Assembly (NCBI GenBank): GCA_020632715.1 | Contig: JACKFA010000009.1 | Location: 248,001 to 312,000 of the forward strand | From: Deltaproteobacteria bacterium | GTDB lineage: Bacteria > Myxococcota_A > UBA9042 > PHBI01 | Direction: 5' to 3' | Length of the DNA stretch: 64,000 bases | In this document: positions 32,783-41,785 of the stretch, piece after piece | Layout: every line of letters starts with the position of its first letter | Position numbering within the stretch: the first letter of the stretch is position 1 | The notes under the pieces: generated by a model | What the model was told of the DNA's origin: nothing | Seen by the model: the letters and a program-made list of their open reading frames with translations, nothing else | Databases searched by the model: none | Made by a program: the position numbers and the translations under genes

Positions 32783-33228
32783 ACGTGAACACCATTCACA
32801 ATATCGCCGCGGGCGCGCTGATCGCGGTGCTCGGGCTGGGCCTCGGGGCCTGCGAGCTCCTGGGCGAGGGCGCCCCGAAGACCGTCTGCGAGTCGGCGCA
32901 GCGCCGCTTCCAGGGGTGCGGGGTCACGGCCCCGCTCATCACGGACGGGCCCTGTCAGGGCCTCCGGCGCTCGGTCTCGATGTGCATCGACGACTTCGCG
33001 GCCGACTGCGACGACGTCCGCGCGCTCGTCCGGCGCCCGGACCTCTGCTTCACGAGCCTCGTCGACCTGCCGGCCGACGGCCCGCCCGAGGGGAGCGACC
33101 TCTTCCCGGAGGGGCCGGTCGGGGAGCCCGACGCCGGCGGCGGCGACGCCTCCAGCGACGGACGCGGGGCCGAGGACGCCGACGCGAGCACGCCATTTTC
33201 GGGAGGGGACGATGACGACGCCCAGTGA
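32779..33228 (+). CDS. Small lipoprotein of the lipase/exporter operon
   Basis: 149 residues, GTG start overlapping the lipase stop. The signal peptide ends in the lipobox LGAC. The mature part has six Cys in about 60 residues (CESAQRRFQGCG, GPCQGLRRSVSMCIDDFAAD, CDDVRALVRRPDLC), a helical small-domain pattern similar to the Cys-rich N-terminal parts of the two lipases. The C-terminal third is Asp/Gly/Ala-rich and probably disordered. It overlaps the start of the RND exporter gene by 17 bases. Function unknown; an accessory to the lipases or exporter is likely. Confidence 0.75.
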   Translation: MNVNTIHNIAAGALIAVLGLGLGACELLGEGAPKTVCESAQRRFQGCGVTAPLITDGPCQGLRRSVSMCIDDFAADCDDVRALVRRPDLCFTSLVDLPADGPPEGSDLFPEGPVGEPDAGGGDASSDGRGAEDADASTPFSGGDDDDAQ

Positions 33229-35590
33229 ACGGATCGGGACGGCGCTCGGTCGCGCCGTGACCGCGCGGCCGAAGACCGCCATCGCGCTCGTGCTGCTCTT
33301 GTGCGGCGGGCTCGCCGCGGGCGGGCTCTTCGCGCGCTTCTCGACGGACTACAAGGTCTTCTTCGCGCCGGACGACCCGGAGCTCGCCGCGCTGACGCGG
33401 CTCGAGACCACGTTCACGAAGACCGACAACATCGTGCTCTTCGCGATGCCGGCGGCGGGCGACGTGTTCACGCGCGACACGCTCGCGGCGCTCCAGGCGC
33501 TGACGGACGGCGGCTGGAAGCTGCCCTACGCGACGCGCGTCGACTCGCTCACGAACTTCCAGGTGGCGCGCGCGCTCGGCGAGGACGACGTCGACGTCGG
33601 GCCGCTCGTGCGCGGGCCGGCGGCGGCGCTCGACGACGCGGCGCTCGCGCGGGTGCGCGGCGACGCCGAGGGGGAGCCGCTGCTCGTCGGGGCGCTCCTC
33701 GCCGAGGACCAGCGCGCCGCCGGCGTGAACGTGACGCTCGCGCTCCCGCGCGACCGCCCCGAGGCCGTGAGCGAGGCCGCCTCCGCCGCGCGCGCGCTCG
33801 TGGCCGAGGTGCGGGCGGCCCACCCGGGGCTCGACGTGCGCCTCTCCGGGATGGCGATGATGAACGACGCCTTCATGGCGGCCTCCATCTCCGACATGTC
33901 CTTCGTGTTCCCGCTCATGGGGCTCGCGATGGCGCTCGCGATGTGGATCCTCCTCGGCTCGCTCTGGGCGACGGGTGCCGTGTGGCTCGTCATCGGGGTG
34001 TCGTCGGGGGCGGCCATCGGCCTCGCCGGCTGGGTCGGCTACCCGCTGACGCCGCCGTCGGCCGCGTCGCCGACGATCGTCCTCACGCTCGCGGTGGCGG
34101 ACGGCGTGCACCTCGTCGTCTCGATGATGGAGAACCTGCGCGCCGGCCACGACAAGAAGACCGCCATCACGATGGCGCTCTCGCGGAACCTGAAGGCGCT
34201 CTTCCTGACGAGCCTCACGACGATGATCGGCTTCCTGTCGCTGAACTTCGCCGAGGCGCCGCCGTTCTGGCACCTCGCGAACATGACGGCGACCGGCATC
34301 GCCGTCGCGTTCGGGGCGTCGGTGACGCTGCTCCCGGCGCTGCTCGTGCTCGTGCCGGTGCCGGCGAAGACCGGCTCGTCGGCGGTCGGCGCGACCGTCG
34401 CGGGCGCCATCGCGCGCTTCGTCTCGCGCGGGCGGCGGCCGATCCTCGTGGTCGGCGCGCTCGCGACCGCGCTCTTCGGGGTGCTCGCGACGCGGCTCGA
34501 GCCGAACGACCAGTTCGTCGACTACTTCGACGAGTCGATCCCCTTCCGGCCCGACACGGAGGCGCTGATGGCGCGCCTCGCCGGGATCTACCAGGTCGAG
34601 TACCTGGTCGGGAGCGGGCGCGCGTCGGGGATCACGTCGCCCGATTACCTGAACGATCTCGACGGCTTCGCGACGTGGCTCCGCGCGCAGCCCGAGGTGA
34701 CCCACGTCTACGCGCTGTCGGACGTCGTCAAGCGCGTCCACCGCGTGATGAGCGGCGGGGACGCGCGCGCCGAGCGGATCCCCGAGACGCAGCCCCTCGC
34801 CGCCGAGGAGCTCCTCGTCTACGAGATGTCGCTCCCGTTCGGGCAGGGGCTCAACGACCGCGTGAACGTCGACAAGTCGGCCACGCGCGTGACGGTGACC
34901 GTGACGAACCTGCCGAGCAAGGAGCTCGCGGCGTTCACCGAGCGGAGCGAGCGCTGGCTCGAGGCGCACACGCCGCCCGCGCGCTGGGCGAAGGCGACGA
35001 GCCCGGCGGTCATCTTCTCGCACCTCTCGGACCGCAACACGACCGCCATGATGCGCGGGAACGTGCTGACGCTCCTGCTCATCTCGCTCTGCATGGTGTT
35101 CGCGCTCCGGAGCGCCGGGCTCGGCGTGCTCTCGCTCGTCCCGAACCTCGCTCCCATCGCGTTCGCCTACGGCCTCTGGGCCGTGCTCTTCCACGACATC
35201 AACATCGTGGCGAGCGTGTCGGGCGCCATCGCCCTCGGGATCATCGTCGACGACACCATCCACTTCCTCGTGCGCTACCAGCGCGAGCGGCGCGCCGGGC
35301 GGTCGCGCGAGGAGGCCGTCCGGAGCACGCTCGGGCACGTCGGCGCGGCCCTCATCGTGACGACCGTGGTGCTCGTCGCGGGCTTCCTGACGCTGACGCT
35401 CTCGGCCTTCTCCATGACGAGCACCCTCGGGCTCTTCGTGGCGATCGTCTGCGTCTCCGGGCTCCTCGGCGATCTGCTGCTGCTGCCGGCGCTGCTCCTG
35501 CCGCAGCGCCTCGGCCTCGCCCGGCGCCGCCGCGCGGTCGGTGACGCCGTCCCCACGCCCGCCGGCGAGCCCGAGCTCCCCCTCGCCTGA
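33212..35590 (+). CDS. RND/MMPL-family exporter
   Basis: 792 residues with the duplicated RND layout: one N-terminal membrane helix, a large periplasmic loop (about 45-210), five further helices, then a second helix-loop-five-helix half starting near residue 405. It is the short MMPL-type arrangement found in lipid, hopanoid and polyketide exporters rather than the HAE drug pumps. VADGVHLVVSMMENLRAG and GIIVDDTIHFLVRYQRERRA are the paired segment-4-type motifs; acidic residues in them should relay protons. GGGAGGGG precedes the ATG. A LolA-like protein and a probable outer-membrane barrel follow, suggesting a trans-envelope lipid route. Confidence 0.92.
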   Translation: MTTPSERIGTALGRAVTARPKTAIALVLLLCGGLAAGGLFARFSTDYKVFFAPDDPELAALTRLETTFTKTDNIVLFAMPAAGDVFTRDTLAALQALTDGGWKLPYATRVDSLTNFQVARALGEDDVDVGPLVRGPAAALDDAALARVRGDAEGEPLLVGALLAEDQRAAGVNVTLALPRDRPEAVSEAASAARALVAEVRAAHPGLDVRLSGMAMMNDAFMAASISDMSFVFPLMGLAMALAMWILLGSLWATGAVWLVIGVSSGAAIGLAGWVGYPLTPPSAASPTIVLTLAVADGVHLVVSMMENLRAGHDKKTAITMALSRNLKALFLTSLTTMIGFLSLNFAEAPPFWHLANMTATGIAVAFGASVTLLPALLVLVPVPAKTGSSAVGATVAGAIARFVSRGRRPILVVGALATALFGVLATRLEPNDQFVDYFDESIPFRPDTEALMARLAGIYQVEYLVGSGRASGITSPDYLNDLDGFATWLRAQPEVTHVYALSDVVKRVHRVMSGGDARAERIPETQPLAAEELLVYEMSLPFGQGLNDRVNVDKSATRVTVTVTNLPSKELAAFTERSERWLEAHTPPARWAKATSPAVIFSHLSDRNTTAMMRGNVLTLLLISLCMVFALRSAGLGVLSLVPNLAPIAFAYGLWAVLFHDINIVASVSGAIALGIIVDDTIHFLVRYQRERRAGRSREEAVRSTLGHVGAALIVTTVVLVAGFLTLTLSAFSMTSTLGLFVAIVCVSGLLGDLLLLPALLLPQRLGLARRRRAVGDAVPTPAGEPELPLA

Positions 35591-35622
35591 CCTTCACCGA
35601 ACACCCCTCGACAGGAGACCCC

Positions 35623-36408
35623 ATGAACCTCGCTCACCCCGTCCTCGCCTCGCTCCTCGCCGCCGCGGCCCTCGCGGGCGCAGGCGCCGCCCACGCCGCC
35701 ACCCCCGAAGAAGACGGCGCCGCCGTCGCGCGCGAGCTCGTCCGCCACCGGACGGGCTTCGGCGACCAGGCCGTCACCGTCACGATGGAGCTCCGGAACG
35801 CGGGCGGCGAGGCCGCCAGGAAGGAGATCCGCGTGAAGACCCTCGAGCGCCAGGGAGACGCGCCCGCGACGGTCGTGATCCTCGAGGCGCCGAGCGACGT
35901 GAAGGGGACGGCGCTGCTCTCGCTCGGCGACGACCAGTGGCTCTACCTGCCGGCGTCGCACCGCGTGCGGCGCATCGCGTCGTCGAACCGCTCGGGGCCG
36001 TTCCTCGGGAGCGAGTTCAGCTACGAGGACCTCATGGGCGACAAGCCCGATCGCTACCGCTGGCGGCTCACTGGGAAGAAGGCGTGCCCGGCGGGCGGCG
36101 ACTGCCTCGTCGTCGAGACGACGCCGACCTACGAGGGGTCGGGCTACAGCCGGCGCGTGCTGTGGGTCGAGGCCGGGACGTACCGCGTCATGCAGGTCGA
36201 CTACTTCGACGTGAAGGGGGACGCGCTCAAGACGCTGGTCTACGCGGGCTACCAGACGTACGCCGGCGGGCACGACCGCGCGCGGACGCTCACGATGACG
36301 AACCACGTGACGGGCAAGTCGACCGTGCTGCGCTTCGGGGACTACGCGTTCGGGAACGGCTTCACCGAGGCCGACTTCAACAAGGAGCGCCTTGCGCAGG
36401 CGCGCTGA
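35623..36408 (+). CDS. Outer-membrane lipoprotein-sorting (LolA-like) periplasmic protein
   Basis: 261 residues, signal peptide MNLAHPVLASLLAAAALAGA with cleavage probably at AHA. The mature protein matches the pattern of LolA-like proteins found with RND exporters: VTVTMELRNAGGEAARKEIR, DVKGTALLSLGDDQWLYLPA and FSYEDLMGDKPDRYRWRLTG. Members have an incomplete beta-barrel that holds a lipid. AGGAGA precedes the ATG. It lies between the exporter and beta-barrel genes; the three form a set often seen together, whose cargo is usually a lipid or lipid-linked product. Confidence 0.88.
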   Translation: MNLAHPVLASLLAAAALAGAGAAHAATPEEDGAAVARELVRHRTGFGDQAVTVTMELRNAGGEAARKEIRVKTLERQGDAPATVVILEAPSDVKGTALLSLGDDQWLYLPASHRVRRIASSNRSGPFLGSEFSYEDLMGDKPDRYRWRLTGKKACPAGGDCLVVETTPTYEGSGYSRRVLWVEAGTYRVMQVDYFDVKGDALKTLVYAGYQTYAGGHDRARTLTMTNHVTGKSTVLRFGDYAFGNGFTEADFNKERLAQAR

Positions 36409-37606
36409 GCTCGCCGCGGTCGTCGGGCTCGCGCTCGCGGGCGCGGGCGCCGGCGGCTGCGGCTTCACGACCGCGGCGGGCGGGCACGCGGCGGCGGAGG
36501 CGCGCGTCTACCCCGCGGGGCCGCGATACGCCGAGCAGTCCCATGGGAACGGCGTCTCCGTGGTGCTCGAGCCCGAGGTGACGGCGACGAGCGAGGGCGG
36601 CGACCACCGGCTCACCCTGCGGCCGTTCTACCGCGTGGACCCCGTGGACACGGGGCGGACGCACTGGGATCTGCGACGCGCGGACTGGGTCGGGACGTTC
36701 GGGGCGTGGGAGCTCGGCGCGGGGGTGAACGTGTTCCGCTGGGGGGTGCTCGAGTCGGTGCCGCTCGCGGACGCGATGAACCCGGCGGACACCATCGAGG
36801 ACCTCCGCGGCACCGAGAAGCTCGGCACGCCGTACCTCGAGGTCGGCTGGTTCGGCGGGGCCTGGGCGGTGCGGGCGTACGCGCTGCCGGCGCTCGGGCT
36901 CTTCGGCGGTGCGCGCTTCGTGGACCGCGGTAGCCGCCTCCGCTTCGGGCCGGCCATCGACGACGCCCACCCGATCTACGAGAGCGCGCTCGGGGCGTGG
37001 AACCCGAGCTTCGCGCTCCGGATCACGGGGACGGAGGGGGACCTCGACGTCGGCATCGGGCTCTTCTCGGGGACCTCGCGCGACCCGCGCTTCGTGGCGC
37101 AGCTGACGTCGGACGCGCTCGTGCCGGCCTACGACATCGCGCACCAGGCGTCCCTCGACATGCAATTCACCGCGGGCGAGGTGGTGCTCAAGCTCGAGGC
37201 GATGGGGCGGCTCTGGTCGTCGGAGCTGCACCCGATCCTCTCGCTCGGGCTCGGCGCCGAGTACGACCTCTGGGACGTCTTCGGGAGCGGCGCCGACCTC
37301 GTCCTCGCGCTCGAGTGGCTCTACGACCGCCGGACGGTCGCGGCGCCCGTCTACGTGTTCGAGAACGACGTGTTCGTCGGGTTCCGGCTCGCGTTCAACG
37401 ACAGCGGCGGCACCGTCGTGAAGGCGGGCGTCATCACCGATCTCGGCGACGGTCGGAGCTACCTCCGCGGCGAGGCGTCACGGCGGCTCGGGGAGCAGCT
37501 GCGGCTCGCGCTGGTCGCGCACGCCTTCGTCGGGAGCGAGGGATCGCGCGAGAGCGGCGTGCTCGACGACGACTACGTCGAGGCGACCCTCGGCTGGTAC
37601 TTCTGA
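36392..37606 (+). CDS. Probable outer-membrane beta-barrel protein of the exporter operon
   Basis: 404 residues from a TTG at 36392 with AAGGAG upstream, overlapping the LolA-like gene by 17 bases. The N-terminal signal peptide ends near AGGC, which could be a lipobox. The mature part alternates short amphipathic beta strands (for example WVGTFGAWELGAGVNVFRWG, YLEVGWFGGAWAVRAYALPA, LVLALEWLYDRRTV) and ends with the aromatic residue pattern EATLGWYF. This is the outer-membrane barrel signature recognised by the BAM machine. It is probably the outer-membrane partner of the RND exporter; a DUF1302-type assignment is possible but not proven. Confidence 0.8.
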   Translation: MRRRAELAAVVGLALAGAGAGGCGFTTAAGGHAAAEARVYPAGPRYAEQSHGNGVSVVLEPEVTATSEGGDHRLTLRPFYRVDPVDTGRTHWDLRRADWVGTFGAWELGAGVNVFRWGVLESVPLADAMNPADTIEDLRGTEKLGTPYLEVGWFGGAWAVRAYALPALGLFGGARFVDRGSRLRFGPAIDDAHPIYESALGAWNPSFALRITGTEGDLDVGIGLFSGTSRDPRFVAQLTSDALVPAYDIAHQASLDMQFTAGEVVLKLEAMGRLWSSELHPILSLGLGAEYDLWDVFGSGADLVLALEWLYDRRTVAAPVYVFENDVFVGFRLAFNDSGGTVVKAGVITDLGDGRSYLRGEASRRLGEQLRLALVAHAFVGSEGSRESGVLDDDYVEATLGWYF

Positions 37607-37613
37607 GGGGCGG

Positions 37614-38855
37614 CTAAGGCGCGAGGCAGCAGGGGTTCGCGCAGCAGCCGGTGGCCGAGTAGCCCGCCGGGAGCGGGTAGACCTGGCTCTTGTCGGCGCC
37701 GACCGCGATCTGGACGCCGCCCTCGGACGGCACCATCGACGCGAGGTTGCCCTCGCTCGTGGCGCCGCAGATCGTGCGCGTCGAGCCCTCGGCGAGCGGC
37801 GCGTTCGCGCACTGCATCATGTAGCTGTAGGCGTCCTGCGAGAGGTCGGTGTACTGGGTCGCGACGCCGCTGCTCGCCGTGTCGAGCGCGTGCTTGTGGC
37901 AGAAGCGCTGGCCGCTCGCGTCGGTGAGCTGCACGTCCCAGTGGATCGACGGGTAGAAGCCGAGGGGCGTAGCACCATTGTCGAGCTCGTGGTCGCTCGC
38001 GGTGGCCTGCCCGTGGAGCCAGCAAGTCGGCGAGCCGACGGTGAAGTTCATGCCGATGGCTGTGTTCCAGTAGCACTTGTCGTAGCCGGGGAGCTGCTCC
38101 TGGCCGCGGTAGAAGCCGGTGCCGAAGACCACGTCGCCGTAGGCGCCGCCGTTGCCGGGGCCCTGGGTCGGGTCGATGAAGTAGCGCCCGCCGTCGCCGC
38201 AGGTGATCTCGAGGTCGTTCATGTAGAGGAAGGTCGGCTGCGACCCGCCGCCGGCCGTGCAGGCGAAGGCCACGACGACGGTCGCGTCGCGCGGGCCGCC
38301 CGGGCGGAAGAGGAGGTCGAGGTCGCCGCCCTGCTCGTTCTCGCAGTCGAGCTTCGCCGAGCAGAAGACGTCCTCGAACTCGACGGCGACGTCGAAGAAG
38401 CCCTGCCGCGCCGCGCGGAAGAGCGTCACGTCGAAGGGCACGGCCGTGTCGGTGTTCGCGACGCAGGGCGTCTCGCGGACGAGCGTGCCGGGGGAGACCC
38501 AGTCGGTGATGGGATCGCTGCCGCTCGAGAGGCTCTCGACCGTGAGCTCGACGGTGTTCGGGCTCTTCGTGGCGTCGCAGGGGCCGACGAACGTGAGGTC
38601 GCCCTGGCCGTCGCCGTACTGGCTCGAGGTGAGGCCGGCGCGGGTCCAGACGATGGTCTGGTCGCTGTTCTTGACGGTGATGGCGTAGCTCACGTCGGTG
38701 ACGCCGGGCAGATCGAGGGGCGCGACCGTGATGGTGAGGCCGTCGGCGCTGGTCGCGGCGGGGGTCGGGGCGTCGGCGGAGCACGCGGCGGCCGTCGCGA
38801 GGGCGCAGGCGAGCCCGATCCGGGCGAGGAGGGCGATGGGGCGCGGGGACTTCAT
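37614..38855 (-). CDS. Cys-rich secreted lipoprotein of unknown function
   Basis: 413 residues, lipobox AAAC (Cys25). About fourteen Cys are spread through the body, with C-terminal CCANPCC. There are stretches of Ig/beta-sandwich composition (SYAITVKNSDQTIVWTRAGL) and a domain with VVFGTGFYRGQEQLPGYDKC and YWNTAIGMNFTVG. I do not recognise a family. It overlaps the stop of the upstream secreted beta-propeller-like gene by ATGA, so the two are co-expressed and probably work together outside the cell. Confidence 0.75.
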   Translation of the reverse strand: MKSPRPIALLARIGLACALATAAACSADAPTPAATSADGLTITVAPLDLPGVTDVSYAITVKNSDQTIVWTRAGLTSSQYGDGQGDLTFVGPCDATKSPNTVELTVESLSSGSDPITDWVSPGTLVRETPCVANTDTAVPFDVTLFRAARQGFFDVAVEFEDVFCSAKLDCENEQGGDLDLLFRPGGPRDATVVVAFACTAGGGSQPTFLYMNDLEITCGDGGRYFIDPTQGPGNGGAYGDVVFGTGFYRGQEQLPGYDKCYWNTAIGMNFTVGSPTCWLHGQATASDHELDNGATPLGFYPSIHWDVQLTDASGQRFCHKHALDTASSGVATQYTDLSQDAYSYMMQCANAPLAEGSTRTICGATSEGNLASMVPSEGGVQIAVGADKSQVYPLPAGYSATGCCANPCCLAP

Positions 38856-40486
38856 GGCGTCACCTCCGCGGGGCACCAGGCATAGGGGTAGACCTTGAGC
38901 GTCCCGTCGGGGTTCGTGTCGCAGGTGACGGTGGCGCCGGTGTGGAGACAGCGCCCGGTGCCGGTCGTGCCGTTCGGGCCGGCGACGGCGACGTAGACGA
39001 CCTCGGAGACGCAGTCCTGATCGGCGGGATCGTCGTAGCACTCGGCCTTGATGAGGCGGAGGTTCGCGGTCGTCGAGGCGGAGGTCGCGTCGTAGGTCAC
39101 GGTGGCGGAGATGACGTACTCGCCGACGGGCAGGCCGGCGACGGGGGCGCCGGCGCAGGACCAGGCGGCGGAGGCGACGGTCGCGTCGCACGCGGCGACC
39201 TGGCTCCCGTCCTCGGTGACGACGACGTGGACCGTCGCGCCGTTCGGGGCCTGGGCGGAGCCGGAGACCGTCGAGATGGTGCCGGCGTAGTGGGTGCCGA
39301 CGGGGGCGTTCACGTTCACGGCGAGGTCGAGCTGCACGGCGACGAGGGGCGACGGGACCTGGGGGAGGCCGAGCCCGACGGTGCAGCCGGTGGGCTGCGT
39401 CAGCGCGTTGTAGGTGAAGCCGCAGGCGGCGCCGGCGGCGTCGGGATCGGCGATGACGTGGACGCCGTGGGAGTTGTCGCCGGCGACGTAGATCTTGCCG
39501 TCGGGGCCGAGGCGGCCGTCGCCGTAGGTGTACTGCGTGCCGTTCGTGCTGAGCGTCGTGAAGACGCCCGTGTCGTAGTCATACTGGTAGAAGCGGCCGA
39601 GGTCCGGGCTCGCCTCGGTGAGGCTCGCGAAGTAGAGGCGGCGACCGCTCGGGGAGAAGACGCCGCCGTAGTACTGGCGGCGGTCGAAGGCGTAGCCCGG
39701 GTTCAGGACGGTGCGGTTCGTGAGCGCGCCCGTGGCGCGGTTGAAGTCGAACGAGGCGATCTCGCCGTTGTTCGTGCCGCCGCTGATGTTGCCGGAGATG
39801 ACGACGCGGTCGCCCTGGTGGCTCGCGGTGAAGAGGTGCCAGCCCTGGTTCCAGACGGAGACCCCGGAGGGGGTCGTCGTGTCGCTGCCGAGGCCGCTCG
39901 AGGTGACGGGGAGCACGTGGATCTGGTCGACGCCCGAGATGAGGAGCCAGTAGTCGACGCCGTTCGCGTGCGGGATGACGAGGAGGCCCTCGCGGCCGAG
40001 CCCCGAGCCGACGTCGATGTTCTGCACGCTCCCGACCTGGGTGACGTCGCTCGCGCTGACGATGTGGAACTCGCGGTAGCTCACGAACGTGGACGTCGTG
40101 GACTGGTGGGCGAAGACGTAGACGTTCCCGGGGGAGCCGGGGTGCGGGACGATGACGCCCGAGTGCATCGACGAGCTGTCGCCGGGGAGGTCGCTCGCGA
40201 TGGACTGGCTCGCGCCGTTCCAGACGTTGTGGCCGTCGGTGTAGATGAGGAGGGCGCCGGTCGTGGGATCGGAGAACGAGGCGCAGCCCTCGATCGTGGC
40301 GGTCGCGGATCCGGTCGTGAACGAGACGGAGGTCGCGTCGGCGTTCCACGTGAGGCGGCAGTTGGTACCGAAGGTCCAGACGTCGGCGTGGCGGGAGCGC
40401 GCGGCGAGGGCGGCGTCCGAGAGCGCGAGGACCGAGAGCAGCGCGGCCGCGAGGCCGAGCGCTCGCGGGCCGAATCTCTGGGGCAT
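38852..40486 (-). CDS. Secreted beta-propeller-like protein resembling Bacteroidota surface proteins
   Basis: 544 residues with signal peptide (cleavage about ALA). Repeated blades carry DVWTFGTNCRLTW, ASFSDPTTGALLIYTDGHNV, SGVIVPHPGSPGNVYVFAHQ, GREGLLVIPHANGVDYWLLI and YGGVFSPSGRRLYFASL. This succession is typical of N-terminal propeller regions of gliding/T9SS-associated proteins in Bacteroidota. A C-terminal part (about 380-544) has an Ig-like domain and several Cys. It is probably released or surface-held; the ligand is unknown. It is the first gene of a two-gene operon. Confidence 0.78.
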   Translation of the reverse strand: MPQRFGPRALGLAAALLSVLALSDAALAARSRHADVWTFGTNCRLTWNADATSVSFTTGSATATIEGCASFSDPTTGALLIYTDGHNVWNGASQSIASDLPGDSSSMHSGVIVPHPGSPGNVYVFAHQSTTSTFVSYREFHIVSASDVTQVGSVQNIDVGSGLGREGLLVIPHANGVDYWLLISGVDQIHVLPVTSSGLGSDTTTPSGVSVWNQGWHLFTASHQGDRVVISGNISGGTNNGEIASFDFNRATGALTNRTVLNPGYAFDRRQYYGGVFSPSGRRLYFASLTEASPDLGRFYQYDYDTGVFTTLSTNGTQYTYGDGRLGPDGKIYVAGDNSHGVHVIADPDAAGAACGFTYNALTQPTGCTVGLGLPQVPSPLVAVQLDLAVNVNAPVGTHYAGTISTVSGSAQAPNGATVHVVVTEDGSQVAACDATVASAAWSCAGAPVAGLPVGEYVISATVTYDATSASTTANLRLIKAECYDDPADQDCVSEVVYVAVAGPNGTTGTGRCLHTGATVTCDTNPDGTLKVYPYAWCPAEVTP

Positions 40487-40807
40487 GGCGTGGACCTGGT
40501 CGGGAGTGGGGTTTGCGAGGCGACGCGCCGCACCGGCGCCGAGAGCGCAGGATGGGCTCGCGGGGGCGGCGAACGCAACGAGGAACCTGTCACAGGCTGC
40601 CTCGGCGGTTACCCGCGCGGCGCGGCGCGGCCTCGAAGGCGGCGCGGAAGGGGGTGGTCCGGCGGCGGATGGTGCGCACCATCGATCGGTTGGGTTGAAC
40701 GAAGGGTGCGGCCGCTGGGGTGCGGACGCAGGTCACATCGGGGTGGTCGGGCCGCCGCTCCAGGAGATGGTGCTCTCGAGAGGGAGTGACCGCCTTGGAG
40801 GTGCAGC
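40487..40807. promoter_or_regulatory. Divergent intergenic region with two palindromes
   Basis: No gene is supported here. It contains a perfect 16 bp palindrome GATGGTGC/GCACCATC at 40668-40683 and a shorter CCTGT-C-ACAGG at 40586-40596. Both suit binding by dimeric regulators of the divergent genes at its ends. GGAGG at the right end serves the next gene. Confidence 0.45.
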
Positions 40808-41224
40808 ATGAGCGCTCACAAGAAGCGTCGCCGTACGACCGACTCGCCTTCCGTCCCCGCAGCGGCCACCGCGCCGGAGCCCGTCATGGCGGCGCCCGAG
40901 GCCGTCACCGCCGCGCCCGGTGCGCCCGCGAAGGGCAGCGGCGTCGGGCTCCTGATGAGGCTCTTCTGGATGTTCTTCGGGAACATCGCCCTCATCGGGG
41001 TGGCCGGGCTGCTCTTCCGCGACGACGGCGAGCAGCTCGTCGAGCTGTCGGTGCTCTACTGGGTGGTCGTGGGCGCGATCATCGGCTCGCGCTGGCTCGA
41101 CATCTTCCGCTTCGGCGGGCGCACGACCGAGGGCGAGCCGGCGACGCCGGCGCACCTGAAGAAGCACGCGACGGTGCTCGTGCCGCTCGCGCTCGTCGTG
41201 TGGGCGGTGGCGGCGTTCGGGTGA
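40808..41224 (+). CDS. Small membrane protein of unknown function
   Basis: 138 residues. A basic start (HKKRRRT) and an Ala/Pro-rich linker (to about 45) are followed by three hydrophobic segments: LMRLFWMFFGNIALIGVAGL, VLYWVVVGAIIGSRWLDIF and ATVLVPLALVVWAVAAFG. A cytoplasmic N-terminus with three membrane helices is predicted. GGAGG precedes the ATG. No family is recognised; it lies 162 bp upstream of the TerB-like gene. Confidence 0.75.
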   Translation: MSAHKKRRRTTDSPSVPAAATAPEPVMAAPEAVTAAPGAPAKGSGVGLLMRLFWMFFGNIALIGVAGLLFRDDGEQLVELSVLYWVVVGAIIGSRWLDIFRFGGRTTEGEPATPAHLKKHATVLVPLALVVWAVAAFG

Positions 41225-41386
41225 GCGTCATGGAGACGGCGGCGGCGGCGGCCTACGTCGCGCCCGCCGTCGCCGTTGTCGCCCCGCCCGTGACGTGGTC
41301 GCGCGCGGGGCTATAATCGGCTCCCCATCCGGCGGGCCCGCGCCCGCACACCCACTCCATCTCCCCCGAACACGGCGGCATCCCCG

Positions 41387-41779
41387 ATGCGCACGCTCCA
41401 GGTCATCACCGACGAGGAGAGGTTCCTCCTCTGGACCATGGTCCACACCGCCCTCGCAGACGGCGAGGTCAGCCCCGTCGAGCAGGCGTTCATCGAGAAC
41501 CTCATGAAGGCCATGACGATCACCGCCGAGGACCGCCACCTCGTGCGCTCGATGCTGAACGGCACCGCGACCCCGCCGCCCGTGCCGGATCGCCTCTACA
41601 CGCCGGACTATCAGCGGCAGGCGGAGATCTTCCGCGAGGCCGTCGAGCTCGCCTGGGCCGACGGCGTCTTCGACGACCGCGAGAAGGCCGTCATCGTGAG
41701 GCTCGTCGCCGTCCTCGACCTCGATCACGAGGACGCGGAGCGGATCTGGCGCATGACGCGCGCGAAGTACGTGGCCTGA
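41387..41779 (+). CDS. TerB-like (tellurite-resistance/DjlA-type helical) protein
   Basis: 130 residues, all-helical. It has two similar halves, LWTMVHTALADGEVSPVEQA and AVELAWADGVFDDREKAVIV, each with the A-x-A-D-G-x-x-x-x-x-E pattern typical of TerB-like domains where the acidic residues can bind metal. TerB-like domains occur in stress-response and envelope proteins; no ter operon is present here, so a resistance role cannot be claimed. It converges on the transglycosylase gene with a 6 bp gap. Confidence 0.8.
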   Translation: MRTLQVITDEERFLLWTMVHTALADGEVSPVEQAFIENLMKAMTITAEDRHLVRSMLNGTATPPPVPDRLYTPDYQRQAEIFREAVELAWADGVFDDREKAVIVRLVAVLDLDHEDAERIWRMTRAKYVA

Positions 41780-41785
41780 CCTGCG

